From Bacillota bacterium (lineage in GTDB: Bacteria > Bacillota > Sulfobacillia > Sulfobacillales > Sulfobacillaceae), in contig JAPNUO010000004.1 of NCBI GenBank assembly GCA_026627065.1, positions 124,001 to 188,000 of the forward strand: DNA of 64,000 nt, written 5' to 3'. Position 1 is the first letter of the stretch, and each line of letters opens with the position of its first letter. The notes under the pieces were generated by a model, which searched no databases, was not told the origin of the DNA, and saw only the letters and a program-made list of their open reading frames with translations. The translations under genes were made by a program, and so were the position numbers. Shown piece after piece: positions 24,794 to 33,038 of this stretch.

Positions 24794-25465
24794 TCACGGC
24801 GGAAGTTCTCGCGCGGGCGATAGGGCGGCCCATTCGCGGTCCGTAAACAGCAGCACGCGCGCGGGACTTCCGTCCATGTCGCGGAGCTTCCATGGGAGGG
24901 CGATCATCTGGTAGCGGCCTGGCGCGACGTCATAGAGTCGAACCGCCTCCAACACGGCCACGTGATGCGCGAGCAAGATGCGGTGGACCGTCAGCGATTC
25001 GTCGTCGAATCGATCCACCGACAGGTAGTCGATGCCGACGCACTGCACGCGATGGTTTACTAGCCAGTGGGCGGCGGATTCGGTCAGCGCGACATAAGAA
25101 GCCGCGAACTGGGGCTGGTCCAGGAGGCGCTGAAGGCTGTTCTGCGTTCGAAAGAGGATCCGAGGCGGCGCGATGCGGGGAAACCTCTGCGACAGGATAT
25201 CGGCATCGATCGCGTTGACCTCGAGCACATCGACCACCTCAACCACGCCGATGAGACGGGCGAGATCCAGCTCGTCTATGCTTGGACCCTGCGGAAAGAG
25301 GTGGCGCGGGGCATCGATGTGGGTCCCCGCATGGGTGGACGCCGAAATCCGGTGCAGGGTAAACGGATGGCCCGCAGCCACGCTTTGAAGCGCGTCGACC
25401 GTCAACGGGGGATCGCCAGGCCAGCCGACCATGCCCGGCGCGAGCGGCAGCGTGATATCGTGCAT
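24794..25465 (-). CDS. Cyclase / kynurenine-formamidase family metallohydrolase
   Basis: This 223-residue protein of the cyclase (KynB-like) family has the metal-binding HAGTHIDAPRH motif near residue 45 and the later block IDYLSVDRF. Members hydrolyse formylkynurenine, isatin and related amides; the actual substrate is unknown and no kyn genes are nearby. The gene is convergent with the MFS transporter, 13 bases apart. ATG follows AAGGAGG. Confidence 0.82.
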   Translation of the reverse strand: MHDITLPLAPGMVGWPGDPPLTVDALQSVAAGHPFTLHRISASTHAGTHIDAPRHLFPQGPSIDELDLARLIGVVEVVDVLEVNAIDADILSQRFPRIAPPRILFRTQNSLQRLLDQPQFAASYVALTESAAHWLVNHRVQCVGIDYLSVDRFDDESLTVHRILLAHHVAVLEAVRLYDVAPGRYQMIALPWKLRDMDGSPARVLLFTDREWAALSPARELPP

Positions 25466-25480
25466 CTTGCCTCCTTACAA

Positions 25481-25516
25481 CCCGGGCGTTCGCCTATTCA
25501 CCATCGGCGCCCGGGG
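25481..25516 (-). promoter_or_regulatory. Hairpin in the cyclase 5' leader
   Basis: CCCGGGCG at 25481-25488 can pair with CGCCCGGG, with a nested CGCC/GGCG pair inside. It lies immediately upstream of the cyclase ribosome site on the minus strand and has no T-run. A role in expression is possible but not shown. Confidence 0.25.
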
Positions 25517-25638
25517 GGACAGGCCTCTCGGACCACCGTCGCGAAGCATGCTTCTTCGTGAAACAGCGTAACGCACGACCGAGATGCCGTCTACCTCTGA
25601 GCGGGGGAAGACTTCGTCAGTCACGTGCCCTTGCAGTG

Positions 25639-25647
25639 TGATATAAT
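25639..25647 (+). promoter_or_regulatory. Extended -10 element upstream of secG
   Basis: TGATATAAT is a perfect extended -10 (TGnTATAAT) about 40 bases before the secG start. The -35 region is weak, as is common for extended -10 promoters. Confidence 0.5.
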
Positions 25648-25687
25648 GACAAGACCACGAATCGCGGGCGGAAGGTTGGGATGCAGA

Positions 25688-25921
25688 GTGACGGTGGCAT
25701 TGATTGTCGGCGAAATTGTGATTGGGCTGGCTTTAATGGCGTCCATTTTACTGCAGCAAGGGTACACGGCCGGCATGTCCGGCGCTTTCGGTGGAGGGTT
25801 TCAGCAACAAGCAGGACTCGGCGGCAAGAAGCAAGGGGTGGACGAGCTGTTGTCGCGGATTACGGTGGTCCTGGTCATCGTGTTTGCCGTGATTACCTTG
25901 CTGTTGGCCCGTGTGTGGTAG
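25688..25921 (+). CDS. secG: Preprotein translocase subunit SecG
   Basis: This 77-residue protein has two membrane helices separated by the glycine-rich loop GAFGGGFQQQAGLGGKKQG, the standard SecG layout (LMASILLQQG before the loop, VDELLSRITVVL after it). It is part of the SecYEG membrane channel. The GTG at 25688 gives the usual SecG N-terminus and has GGAAGG upstream. The position before rnr and smpB is a common Firmicutes arrangement. Confidence 0.92.
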   Translation: MTVALIVGEIVIGLALMASILLQQGYTAGMSGAFGGGFQQQAGLGGKKQGVDELLSRITVVLVIVFAVITLLLARVW

Positions 25922-26044
25922 TTGCCATTGTCGAGAATAGCGGCGGGATGCCTCTGGTTCCGCGACTAGCGGGTGACCGGAGGTCTTTTTTCGAGTTTTG
26001 CGAGGTTGCGAGTTGGGCATGATGATTTAGGTGGAGACGACAGG

Positions 26045-28207
26045 ATGGGATATTCGCGAGAACTTTCTGATCGGATGTTCGAACAAATTTTTTCTTTGCT
26101 GCATGAGGCTCCGGTGCCGGAGGCCGTATTGCGCCAAAGGATAGCGGGGACGGAACGATCCGCGCGGCGGCTTAGTCGAGCCCTGGCGATTTTGCGTCAC
26201 GACGGTTGGGTGGTGAGACAACCCGATGGCACGCTAAGCGTCAGGACGCGCGTGGGCACCTTGCGCGTCAATCCTCGCGGTTTTGGCTTCGTCACGTCGT
26301 CGGAATATCCGGACGACGATGTCTTTGTGCCCCAGAGGTATCTCGCGAGCGCCAACCAAGGGGATGAAGTGCTGGTATGGTTTCGGCGGCAGCCAGGGGC
26401 ACCAGGGCCGGAAGGGCGCATTGTGCGGGTGCTGAAACGCGTCCGGACGCATGTGGTCGGCCGGCTCGAACGCATTGACCGAGACCTTTGGGCGGTACTG
26501 CCGCAGGATCCTCGCGAGCCGTTCGTTATCGTTCCCCGAGAAGAGACGGACAAACGGTGGCGGCCTGGATTGGTGGCGGCGTGCCGGATAACCGAGTGGG
26601 GGGCCGGCCCCGATCAACCGGCCCGGGGCCGGATCGAGGAGGTCATCGGTGAGGCGGGTTCCCCCGGCACCGATGTGCGGGCGCTCATGGTGCAATACGG
26701 CCTCCCTGGCCGATTTCCCCCGTCCGTGTTGCAAGAGGCAGAGCGGCTCCCGTCAGCGGTGCGTGCCGAAGATATGGTCGGGCGGGAAGATCTGCGCGGG
26801 CGGTTCATCGTCACAATTGACGGCGAAGACGCGAAAGACTTGGACGATGCGATTTCGGTGGAACGACTGGATCATGGCTATCGCGTGGGCGTGCACATTG
26901 CGGACGTCAGCTACTACGTTCCCGAAGGCAGCGCCCTCGACCTCGAAGCCCGCCAGCGCGGAACCAGCGTGTACCTCGTTGACCGCGTGATTCCCATGCT
27001 GCCCGAACGGCTGTCCAATGGCATTGCTAGCTTAAATCCTCACGAACCTCGTTTGACCTTGACCTGCTGGGTTGATCTCAATGAACGCGGGGAGCCTGTG
27101 CAAACGCGCCTTCAGCGGTCGTGCATTGAAAGCCGCCATCGCCTCACGTACCCAGAGGTAAACGCCTGGTTGGCGTCGGGCGCACCGCCGGGCGACGAGT
27201 TGGGCCAGTTTTTGCACTTGGCGCGCGAGGTGCGCGACCGCCTCTATCGCCGCCGTCTGGCTCGCGGAGCGGTAGACTTTGACTTGCCGGAAATCCGCGT
27301 CGTGCTGGACGAGCGCGGCTATCCCGTGACGGTGGAGCCTCGGGGCCGAGGCCTCGCCGAATCGATTATCGAAGAGTTCATGCTGTTGGCGAACGAGGCG
27401 GTGGCCCGCGAACTCGTGCGTTGGCAGCTTCCTGGGCTCTTTCGCGTCCACCAAGAACCCGAAGGCGAGAAAATGGCGGCCGTCCGCGCCCTGGTGGAAG
27501 CCCTCGGGTATCGATTGCCGAAAACGGTGACGCCGAAAGCGCTTCAAGGACTGTTACGGGCGGTCAAGGGAAAACCGGAAGAACGGGTGGTCAATAGCGT
27601 GCTGCTGCGGTCAATGCAGCAGGCTCGCTATGAAGCCGTCAACATTGGCCATTTTGGGCTGGCGTCCAAAGAGTACACCCATTTTACCTCCCCCATCCGG
27701 CGATATCCCGACTTGTGGGTCCACCGCATTCTTGCGCGCCATTTGGAAGGGACGTTAACCGAAGAAGACAAAGGGCGCCTGAGAGCCATGGTGGATGCGG
27801 TGGGGGAGATGAGTTCGCTGCGCGAGCGGAACGCCATGGAGGCAGAGCGCGAATCGGTGCAGATGAAGGTGGCCCTTTACATGCGGGATCGCATCGGCGA
27901 GACCTTTTCTGGGGTCGTTTCCGGCGTCACGAATTTCGGCATTTTTGTCGAACTGCCTAATTTGATTGAAGGACTGATCCGCATTGAAGACTTGCCCAGG
28001 GATGCCTGGCGCTTTGACGGGGTGCGCTACCTCCTGCGCGGAGAACGGACCGGCCGCGTCTATCAGCTTGGACAACCGGTCGAGGTTGTCGTGGCAGCCG
28101 TCGACGTGGCGCTGCGCCGCATTGATTTTGCGCTGGCACCGTCCGAGCTGAGAGGCTACTCCCATCGCGTTCCTGCGAAACGCCGCTCAACCCCGCGTGA
28201 CCTTTAA
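26045..28207 (+). CDS. rnr: Ribonuclease R
   Basis: This 720-residue 3'-5' exoribonuclease has a winged-helix start, a cold-shock-like domain (LRVNPRGFGFVTSSE), the RNB catalytic core with IDGEDAKDLDDAISVE containing the metal-binding Asp cluster, FTSPIRRYPDLWVHR, and a C-terminal S1 domain (FSGVVSGVTNFGIFVEL). The usual Lys-rich tail is short. The ATG at 26045 lies after GGTGGAG; an in-frame GTG at 25973 would add an unmatched extension. RNase R works with SmpB and tmRNA encoded just downstream. Confidence 0.95.
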   Translation: MGYSRELSDRMFEQIFSLLHEAPVPEAVLRQRIAGTERSARRLSRALAILRHDGWVVRQPDGTLSVRTRVGTLRVNPRGFGFVTSSEYPDDDVFVPQRYLASANQGDEVLVWFRRQPGAPGPEGRIVRVLKRVRTHVVGRLERIDRDLWAVLPQDPREPFVIVPREETDKRWRPGLVAACRITEWGAGPDQPARGRIEEVIGEAGSPGTDVRALMVQYGLPGRFPPSVLQEAERLPSAVRAEDMVGREDLRGRFIVTIDGEDAKDLDDAISVERLDHGYRVGVHIADVSYYVPEGSALDLEARQRGTSVYLVDRVIPMLPERLSNGIASLNPHEPRLTLTCWVDLNERGEPVQTRLQRSCIESRHRLTYPEVNAWLASGAPPGDELGQFLHLAREVRDRLYRRRLARGAVDFDLPEIRVVLDERGYPVTVEPRGRGLAESIIEEFMLLANEAVARELVRWQLPGLFRVHQEPEGEKMAAVRALVEALGYRLPKTVTPKALQGLLRAVKGKPEERVVNSVLLRSMQQARYEAVNIGHFGLASKEYTHFTSPIRRYPDLWVHRILARHLEGTLTEEDKGRLRAMVDAVGEMSSLRERNAMEAERESVQMKVALYMRDRIGETFSGVVSGVTNFGIFVELPNLIEGLIRIEDLPRDAWRFDGVRYLLRGERTGRVYQLGQPVEVVVAAVDVALRRIDFALAPSELRGYSHRVPAKRRSTPRDL

Positions 28208-28242
28208 GGGGTGTGGGGCGTTAAGGATCGTAGGTGAGAGCG

Positions 28243-28644
28243 ATGAATATGGCGGATGGATCGAGGGCGGGTCCGCCCTTGACGATTACGTTGGCGCTAA
28301 CCTTTGGGGTGAATCGCCTATACCTGGTGGGACCGCGGGAAGCGCCGCTGTGGATGAGACAACGAGGCCCTTGGCGGTGGGCGTTGAATGTGACCTGGCA
28401 CCGGATGGATGAAGTCGGAGGGCGTTGGTGGGTGGCCCAGCACGGACGCGACTTGGTGATCTTGGGGCAGGGGGAACGCCCTCCGTTGTTGCTTCGCGAC
28501 GCCAAAGGACCGTGGCAGGGGATGATTCCGTCGGGACGACAATCCATCGCGGTGCGTTTGCCCCGAAAACACCGCTATGACGTCCGGCCTATTGGTGCGG
28601 TGCGGGATCGCGGGGGCCATCGCTCCATGCCAACAGGCGATTGA
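28243..28644 (+). CDS. Hypothetical protein, 133 aa
   Basis: This small protein is not recognised. It is Trp- and Arg-rich, begins with a hydrophobic strand-like segment (LTITLALTFGVNRLYLVG) and has no clear signal, membrane helix or known motif. A start at ATG 28243 after AGGTGAGAGCG is preferred; GTG 28234 is in frame. It follows rnr closely, and its 3' end overlaps a convergent small gene by 56 bases, so only one of the two may be expressed. Confidence 0.5.
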   Translation: MNMADGSRAGPPLTITLALTFGVNRLYLVGPREAPLWMRQRGPWRWALNVTWHRMDEVGGRWWVAQHGRDLVILGQGERPPLLLRDAKGPWQGMIPSGRQSIAVRLPRKHRYDVRPIGAVRDRGGHRSMPTGD

Positions 28645-28795
28645 GCCAGTCGCGGTCAAGTCCCTCTTCGCCTGGGGGGAAAAGGTCTTTTAACGACCAG
28701 TCTTCCGGTAAATGGATGTTTAATGTGTCGCCCGTGAGTTCGACCGGTCCCGATCCTAGTGTCGGCCGGGTAATTTTCCACCAAATGACGCGCAT
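28589..28795 (-). CDS. Hypothetical small protein, 68 aa
   Basis: This gene is not recognised. The start at 28795 is supported by a good ribosome site (GAGAGGTGAAGGTC before ATG); the open frame continues upstream, but that region belongs to smpB and its control sequences. The product is acidic and Trp-containing (begins MRVIWWKITRP, later LPEDWSLKDLFPPGEEGLDRDW) and looks like a small soluble protein. It lies antisense between rnr and smpB. Confidence 0.55.
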   Translation of the reverse strand: MRVIWWKITRPTLGSGPVELTGDTLNIHLPEDWSLKDLFPPGEEGLDRDWLNRLLAWSDGPRDPAPHQ

Positions 28796-28900
28796 GACCT
28801 TCACCTCTCTTTGGGAATATGTGTGACGCCAGAAGTTTAGAAGCGGCGATTGCCATTTTTCCGTTTCCGTGCGAGAATGCCAACGGAACGAGGTGAGATC

Positions 28901-29365
28901 ATGGCCCGCGAAGAGGTCCCGGTGGCTGAAAACCGCAAGGCTCGCCACGATTATTTCATTGAAGAGGTGCTTGAAGCGGGGCTGGTCCTGACCGGCACCG
29001 AAGTCAAGTCCTTGCGCCTGGGGCGGGTGAATCTTCGCGACAGTTTTGCCCGGGTGGTTAACGGCGAGGTGTTTCTCATCAATTGTCACGTCGCGCCGTA
29101 CGAAAAGGGGAATCGGTGGAATCACGACCCCTATCGAGACCGCAAGCTGCTTTTGCACAAAAAACAAATTCGCGAGCTGGCTGCGCGGGTCAAACAGGAA
29201 GGAATCACGCTTGTTCCGCTGCGTTTGTATTTTGACAAACGGGGCCGCGCCAAGTTATTATTAGCTGTTGCCAAAGGCAAACGGCAATACGACAAGCGGC
29301 ACGCCATGCAGGAGCGCGACGCGAAGCGCAATATTGATCGCGCGATGAAAAGCCGCTTACGTTAA
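28901..29365 (+). CDS. smpB: SsrA-binding protein SmpB
   Basis: This 154-residue OB-fold RNA-binding protein delivers tmRNA to stalled ribosomes. Blocks seen are [44 protein letters not shown] and the basic tail KGKRQYDKR...[11 protein letters not shown] at 28901 follows CGAGGTGAGATC. It is immediately followed by ssrA, its RNA partner. Confidence 0.97.
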   Translation: MAREEVPVAENRKARHDYFIEEVLEAGLVLTGTEVKSLRLGRVNLRDSFARVVNGEVFLINCHVAPYEKGNRWNHDPYRDRKLLLHKKQIRELAARVKQEGITLVPLRLYFDKRGRAKLLLAVAKGKRQYDKRHAMQERDAKRNIDRAMKSRLR

Positions 29366-29373
29366 ATATGCAG

Positions 29374-29732
29374 GGGGGCGAACTAGATTCGACGGAGATG
29401 GACGGGGTACCGGATAGCGAGCCGAGCGCTGCGACTCGATAAACCGCAGGAAACCAATAAGTGCCAACGAATCTAACGATTCTTTCGAATACGCTTTAGC
29501 TGCTTAATCCCAGCTAACGTGGCCTAATCGCGCTCCTGTCCGCGACTAGACCACGTAAAAGAGACAGGATACCAAGTGAGCCGCCCGACTCATTTGGGAA
29601 ACGAAGGGCTGGTCCTGCGCCTCCGCGCTTCGGACGGACGTGCAGGGCGAGAGGAATTCCGAAGCTACGCTCGTAGAAGTCCGGTATAACGTGTCTTCGG
29701 ACGGGACGGGCAGCACGTCCCCGCCTCCACCA
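29374..29732 (+). ncRNA. ssrA: tmRNA
   Basis: The 359-base gene begins GGGGGCG, which pairs with CGCCTCC at 29722-29728, ahead of an encoded ACCA end. The T-arm is GGACG...CGTCC, and the tRNA-like 5' part contains the conserved GATTCGACGG. The tag reading frame runs from GCC at 29463 to TAA at 29505-29507 and reads ANESNDSFEYALAA, ending in the ALAA degradation signal. A T-rich stretch follows the 3' end. Confidence 0.95.
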
Positions 29733-29851
29733 TATTTTTCCCTTTCCCAATGGAATGTCCTCGGCATTCGCAGGGTCCAAAACGGCAGGTGCTCTCAATC
29801 CAAAGGAATAAATCGATAGATGAGGAAGAAGGCTAATGATAAAGGAAAGGT

Positions 29852-29944
29852 ATGGACGAATTGGTGAGGGAATGGGCGTGTCTTTTTAGGGGGTACCGGC
29901 CGATGACGGTGGGCTGGAGGATGCGGAGGGAGGTCGTGGAATGA
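29852..29944 (+). CDS. 30-codon ORF translationally overlapping rph
   Basis: A short ORF begins at ATG 29852 behind a good site (AAAGGAAAGG) and ends at TGA 29942-29944, overlapping the rph ATG in an ATGA arrangement. The product would be basic and Trp/Arg-rich (begins MDELVREWACLF). It is not recognised. Such a layout is typical of a leader peptide that couples ribosome flow into the next gene; coding status is inferred only from the site and overlap. Confidence 0.5.
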   Translation: MDELVREWACLFRGYRPMTVGWRMRREVVE

Positions 29945-30678
29945 GGCCCGATGGGAGGCAACCCAACGAGTTGCGCCCGGTGCGATTGGCCTTGGGGTAT
30001 AGTCGATGGGCCGAGGGTTCTTGCCTGATTGAAGCGGGCGACACTCGCGTGTTGGTCACCGCGACCGTGGAAGACAAGGTGCCGCCGTTTGTGCGGGGCA
30101 CCGGCCAGGGATGGATTCAAGCGGAGTATGCCATGTTGCCGCGCGCGACCCAAGAACGAACGCACCGGGAATCCGTCCGCGGGCGCCAGCAAGGACGGTC
30201 GGTCGAGATTCAGCGCATCATTGGGCGATCTCTCAGGGCAGCATTGTATTTGCCACGGATTGGCGAGCGGAGCATCATTGTCGACTGCGACGTCTTGCAA
30301 GCCGACGGGGGCACCCGGACGGCGGCCATTACCGCGGGGTTCATGGCCCTCTGGCAAGCGCTCTGGGCCATCCACCAAAAGTCTCCCTTTGAGAAGCCTC
30401 CTCTTCGGGCGCGATTGGCGGCGATTAGCGTGGGTTTAAAGCACGGCACCAGTTTCTTGGACCTGTCGTACGCGGAAGATGTGGACGTCGATGTGGACTT
30501 TAACTTGGTCCGGCTCTCCACGGGGGATTGGGTCGAGCTCCAGGGGACGGGAGAGCATGGCGCCTTTTCTCGAGAGCAGCTGAATCACGTGCTCGACCTC
30601 GGGATCGTCGGCCTGGATCAGCTGGATGCTATTCAACGCGCGAGTTTTCCCGAAGGGGCGAGCCTGATTGAGCGCTGA
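29941..30678 (+). CDS. rph: Ribonuclease PH
   Basis: This 245-residue phosphorolytic exonuclease trims tRNA 3' ends. Blocks include RPDGRQPNELRPV, CLIEAGDTRVLVTATVED, GWIQAEYAMLPRATQ, EIQRIIGRSLRA, and CDVLQADGGTRTAAITAGF. ATG follows GGAGGGAGGTCGTGG. It overlaps the upstream 30-codon ORF and the downstream TTG start of rdgB. Confidence 0.96.
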   Translation: MRPDGRQPNELRPVRLALGYSRWAEGSCLIEAGDTRVLVTATVEDKVPPFVRGTGQGWIQAEYAMLPRATQERTHRESVRGRQQGRSVEIQRIIGRSLRAALYLPRIGERSIIVDCDVLQADGGTRTAAITAGFMALWQALWAIHQKSPFEKPPLRARLAAISVGLKHGTSFLDLSYAEDVDVDVDFNLVRLSTGDWVELQGTGEHGAFSREQLNHVLDLGIVGLDQLDAIQRASFPEGASLIER

Positions 30679-31249
30679 GGTCATCCTGGCGAGCCACAAT
30701 CGCGGCAAGCTCAGGGAATTTCAGCAACTCTTAGCGGAAGCGCCGTTTCGCTTGACGCTTTGGCCGGGATCCGACGAAATCGTGGAGGAGACCGGTGCGA
30801 CATATCTTGAGAATGCCCGGCTCAAGGCGCATTTTGTCGCGCGCAAAACGGGATGTGCAGCGCTGGCTGACGATTCCGGGATCGAGGTGGATGCGCTGCA
30901 GGGATTGCCCGGCGTCCACTCGGCGCGCTTTGTCAGTTCCGATGCTTGGGAGAACACCCGGGAAATTCTTTTGCGCCTCATGTCTCAACCATTGTCTCAG
31001 CGCACCGCGCGCATGCGCGCCGTCGTGTGTCTTGCCTGGCCGGACGGTCGCGAGGTGTGGGCGGAAGGCTTGCTGGAAGGCGTGGTGTTGGGATGGCCGC
31101 GGGGTTTTGGGGGGTTCGGGGTCGATCCGGTGTTTTCGGTGGATGGGGTTCACGCGTTAGCCGAGCTGTCTCCGGAAGAGAAGAATCAAATCTCCCATCG
31201 GGCCAGGGCTGTCAAGGAACTTTTAAGGAAACTATTCGAATCGAAATGA
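30668..31249 (+). CDS. rdgB: XTP/dITP pyrophosphatase (RdgB/HAM1)
   Basis: This 193-residue house-cleaning NTPase removes non-canonical purine nucleotides. The motif ILASHNRGKLREF, ATYLENARLKA, ALADDSGIEVDAL and GFGVDPVFSV blocks are characteristic. The start is a TTG overlapping the rph end, with AGGGGCGAG upstream. The rph-rdgB order is widely conserved in Firmicutes. Confidence 0.94.
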   Translation: MSAEVILASHNRGKLREFQQLLAEAPFRLTLWPGSDEIVEETGATYLENARLKAHFVARKTGCAALADDSGIEVDALQGLPGVHSARFVSSDAWENTREILLRLMSQPLSQRTARMRAVVCLAWPDGREVWAEGLLEGVVLGWPRGFGGFGVDPVFSVDGVHALAELSPEEKNQISHRARAVKELLRKLFESK

Positions 31250-31312
31250 TTGTGAAGCCTCTTTGTCCTCCGCTATCATGAGGTGGGTGGCCAACGATTA
31301 GGAGGCGGATTC

Positions 31313-32032
31313 ATGAATTGGTATGTCCTGGTCGCCGCGTTGCTCGCGTCATCGGTCGAGTTCGTGGAAGCACTGACGATCGTGTTGGCGGTGGGCACGG
31401 TTGAAGGGTACCGGCCGGCGCTCCGAGGCACCTTGCTGGCGGTAGGAGCCTTAGCGGTTCTGACGGCGGTGCTCGGGGTAGGGATTTTACGTTACGTGCC
31501 CTTGACGCTATTGCGAGGAATTATTGGAACGCTTTTGCTGTTGTTCGGCGTAAAGTGGCTGCGCAAGGCTATCTTGCGCTTTTCCGGGAAAAAGGCGCTG
31601 CATGATGAGACGTTGGCCTTCGAGCGGGAGGTCGGGCGGTTGTCGCAGCAAAGAGGGAACACTGTGGCGGCGCAGGCGACCGCCTTCAACGGGGTGTTTT
31701 TGGAAGGGCTTGAGGTTGTCGTCATCGTGTTAACCATGGGGTCGGCGGCCCGCGCCTACCCTAGTGCCATTTTAGGGGCAGCCATTGGGCTTGTCTTAGT
31801 GCTGGCGGCGGGGTTGGCGCTTAAAGCCCCGTTGGCCCGCGTGCCGGAAAACGTCATGAAATTTGTCGTGGGAATTATGCTGACGAGCTTTGGCAGCTTT
31901 TGGGCCGGTGAATCCTTGGGCGTCGTCTGGCCATACCAGGAAGCGAGCGTCTTAGTCTTGATTGGCGGGTACCTGGCGGTAAGTTGGCTGATTGTTTCGT
32001 CCATCAAACGAAGGGGTGCCAAGGCCTCGTGA
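31313..32032 (+). CDS. COG4280-type integral membrane protein
   Basis: This 239-residue membrane protein has about six helices and two related acidic motifs, SSVEFVEALTIV near the N-terminus and FLEGLEVVVIV in the middle. Repeated Glu-containing helix motifs of this sort occur in cation-exchanger-like families, so metal transport is possible but unproven. ATG at 31313 follows GGAGGCGG. It is coupled by overlap to the next small membrane gene. Confidence 0.7.
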   Translation: MNWYVLVAALLASSVEFVEALTIVLAVGTVEGYRPALRGTLLAVGALAVLTAVLGVGILRYVPLTLLRGIIGTLLLLFGVKWLRKAILRFSGKKALHDETLAFEREVGRLSQQRGNTVAAQATAFNGVFLEGLEVVVIVLTMGSAARAYPSAILGAAIGLVLVLAAGLALKAPLARVPENVMKFVVGIMLTSFGSFWAGESLGVVWPYQEASVLVLIGGYLAVSWLIVSSIKRRGAKAS

Positions 32033-32208
32033 AATGGCTTAGGGAAGTTTACGAGTTGTTTGTCGATGATCCCCTGTTAGCGCTGTTAGCGCTGGTGGCG
32101 CTGGCGATTGCTTTGGTGTTGGCCAAAGTGGGAGCCCAGGCGATTGCGGGCTTGGCTATTTTTTTGGTGGTGGCGGGCTCCTTATGGTACAGCGTGAGGC
32201 GCGATTGA
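32029..32208 (+). CDS. Small membrane protein, 59 aa
   Basis: This short protein has a charged N-terminus (KWLREVYELF) and two adjacent hydrophobic stretches ending in VRRD. The GTG start overlaps the stop of the preceding membrane gene by four bases, which suggests the two proteins work together. Not recognised otherwise. Confidence 0.6.
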   Translation: MKWLREVYELFVDDPLLALLALVALAIALVLAKVGAQAIAGLAIFLVVAGSLWYSVRRD

Positions 32209-32234
32209 TCTGCGTTTTTTAAACCTGGTATAAT
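32205..32234 (+). promoter_or_regulatory. Promoter of the tRNA-Pro/tRNA-Arg unit
   Basis: TTGATC at 32205-32210 and TATAAT at 32229-32234 are 18 bases apart, and the tRNA begins 16 bases further on. The -35 overlaps the preceding stop codon. Confidence 0.75.
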
Positions 32235-32249
32235 ACAGCGTGGATGGGC

Positions 32250-32326
32250 CGGGGCGTGGCGCAGCTTGGTAGCGCACTTGCTTTGGGAGCAAGGGGTCGG
32301 GGGTTCGAATCCCTCCGCCCCGACCA
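32250..32326 (+). tRNA. tRNA-Pro (anticodon TGG)
   Basis: The acceptor CGGGGCG pairs with CGCCCCG, the anticodon stem CTTGC/GCAAG encloses loop TTTGGGA with TGG, the T-loop is GTTCGAATC and CCA is encoded. Confidence 0.96.
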
Positions 32327-32337
32327 TGTTTTTGGGC

Positions 32338-32413
32338 GTCCCCGTAGCTCAGTGGATAGAGCGCGGGACTTCTAATCCCGGCGTCGCAGGTTCGAATCCT
32401 GCCGGGGACACCA
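32338..32413 (+). tRNA. tRNA-Arg (anticodon TCT)
   Basis: The acceptor GTCCCCG pairs with CGGGGAC, the anticodon loop CTTCTAA carries TCT, the T-arm is CAGGTTCGAATCCTG and CCA is encoded. A diverged copy of its 3' half and terminator occurs at 35193-35280, so the gene probably served as an integration target. Confidence 0.96.
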
Positions 32414-32420
32414 ACCGAAA

Positions 32421-32452
32421 CCCGCATGGCAAAAGGCTTTGCGGGATTTTTT
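32421..32452 (+). terminator. Terminator of the tRNA unit
   Basis: CCCGCA at 32421-32426 and TGCGGG at 32440-32445 form a stem, followed by ATTTTTT. A near copy lies at 35249-35276. Confidence 0.85.
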
Positions 32453-32736
32453 GTGCCCTCTTTGCGGGCGTTTCGGCCCCGCGATCCACACGACGATCCA
32501 CATGAGCGGCTATACTAGCTCCGTGACAGCAACAAGCCCCGGAGCTGCCGGGGCGGAGCAGATGCCATCATATCAATCCTCTGAATGAAAATTCAAGCTC
32601 TGTCCCGCGTCGGCGGGGATAACCTTACGTGGTCACCGAGATGCCTCTTCTCTGAAACGGAGGACCAGCGTATTCTGATCGCGATGGACAAACCGGACCC
32701 TGGACAATAACACGCAACGTTTCCCTGGAGGCAGTC

Positions 32737-32970
32737 ATGACCTGTGTGATTTGCAAGCACGGAATTCCGCAGCCGGGCACGACGACGGTTACCGTAGAAC
32801 GGCCAGGGACGCTGGTGGTATTTCGGCAGGTACCCGCGCAGATTTGCCCGGACTGCGGCGAACGGTATCTGGATGCCGAGGTTGTGGAGACGATGTCCAC
32901 GGTGGCGGAGGCGGCCGCGGCCACGGGCACCGAAGTCGACGTGCGGGTGTACCGCCCGATTCAGGCCTGA
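32737..32970 (+). CDS. YgiT/MqsA-type zinc-finger protein (orphan antitoxin-like)
   Basis: This 77-residue protein has two CxxC pairs (TCVICKHG and ICPDCGERY) in a YgiT-type zinc finger, followed by a helical tail. Members are usually antitoxins next to a DUF4258 or MqsR toxin. No toxin reading frame is visible on either side, so it is an orphan or the partner has decayed. ATG follows CTGGAGGCAGTC. The gene marks the start of the accessory region after the tRNAs. Confidence 0.75.
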   Translation: MTCVICKHGIPQPGTTTVTVERPGTLVVFRQVPAQICPDCGERYLDAEVVETMSTVAEAAAATGTEVDVRVYRPIQA

Positions 32971-33038
32971 GGGACAGGGCCACGTGTGCCGTCCCACTGT
33001 GGGGATGACAATGGCGAAAGTGTCCCAAAGTGTCCCCG

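Noticed and set aside
28796..29167. Long upstream extension of the small minus-strand gene at 28589-28795
   Set aside because: The extension runs antisense through smpB, and a strong ribosome site marks the ATG at 28795.
32600..32624. A hairpin segment (TCCCGC...GCGGGGATAACC) resembling a type I-E CRISPR repeat
   Set aside because: Only one copy is present; no second repeat occurs at the expected 60-base spacing and no cas genes are in the window.
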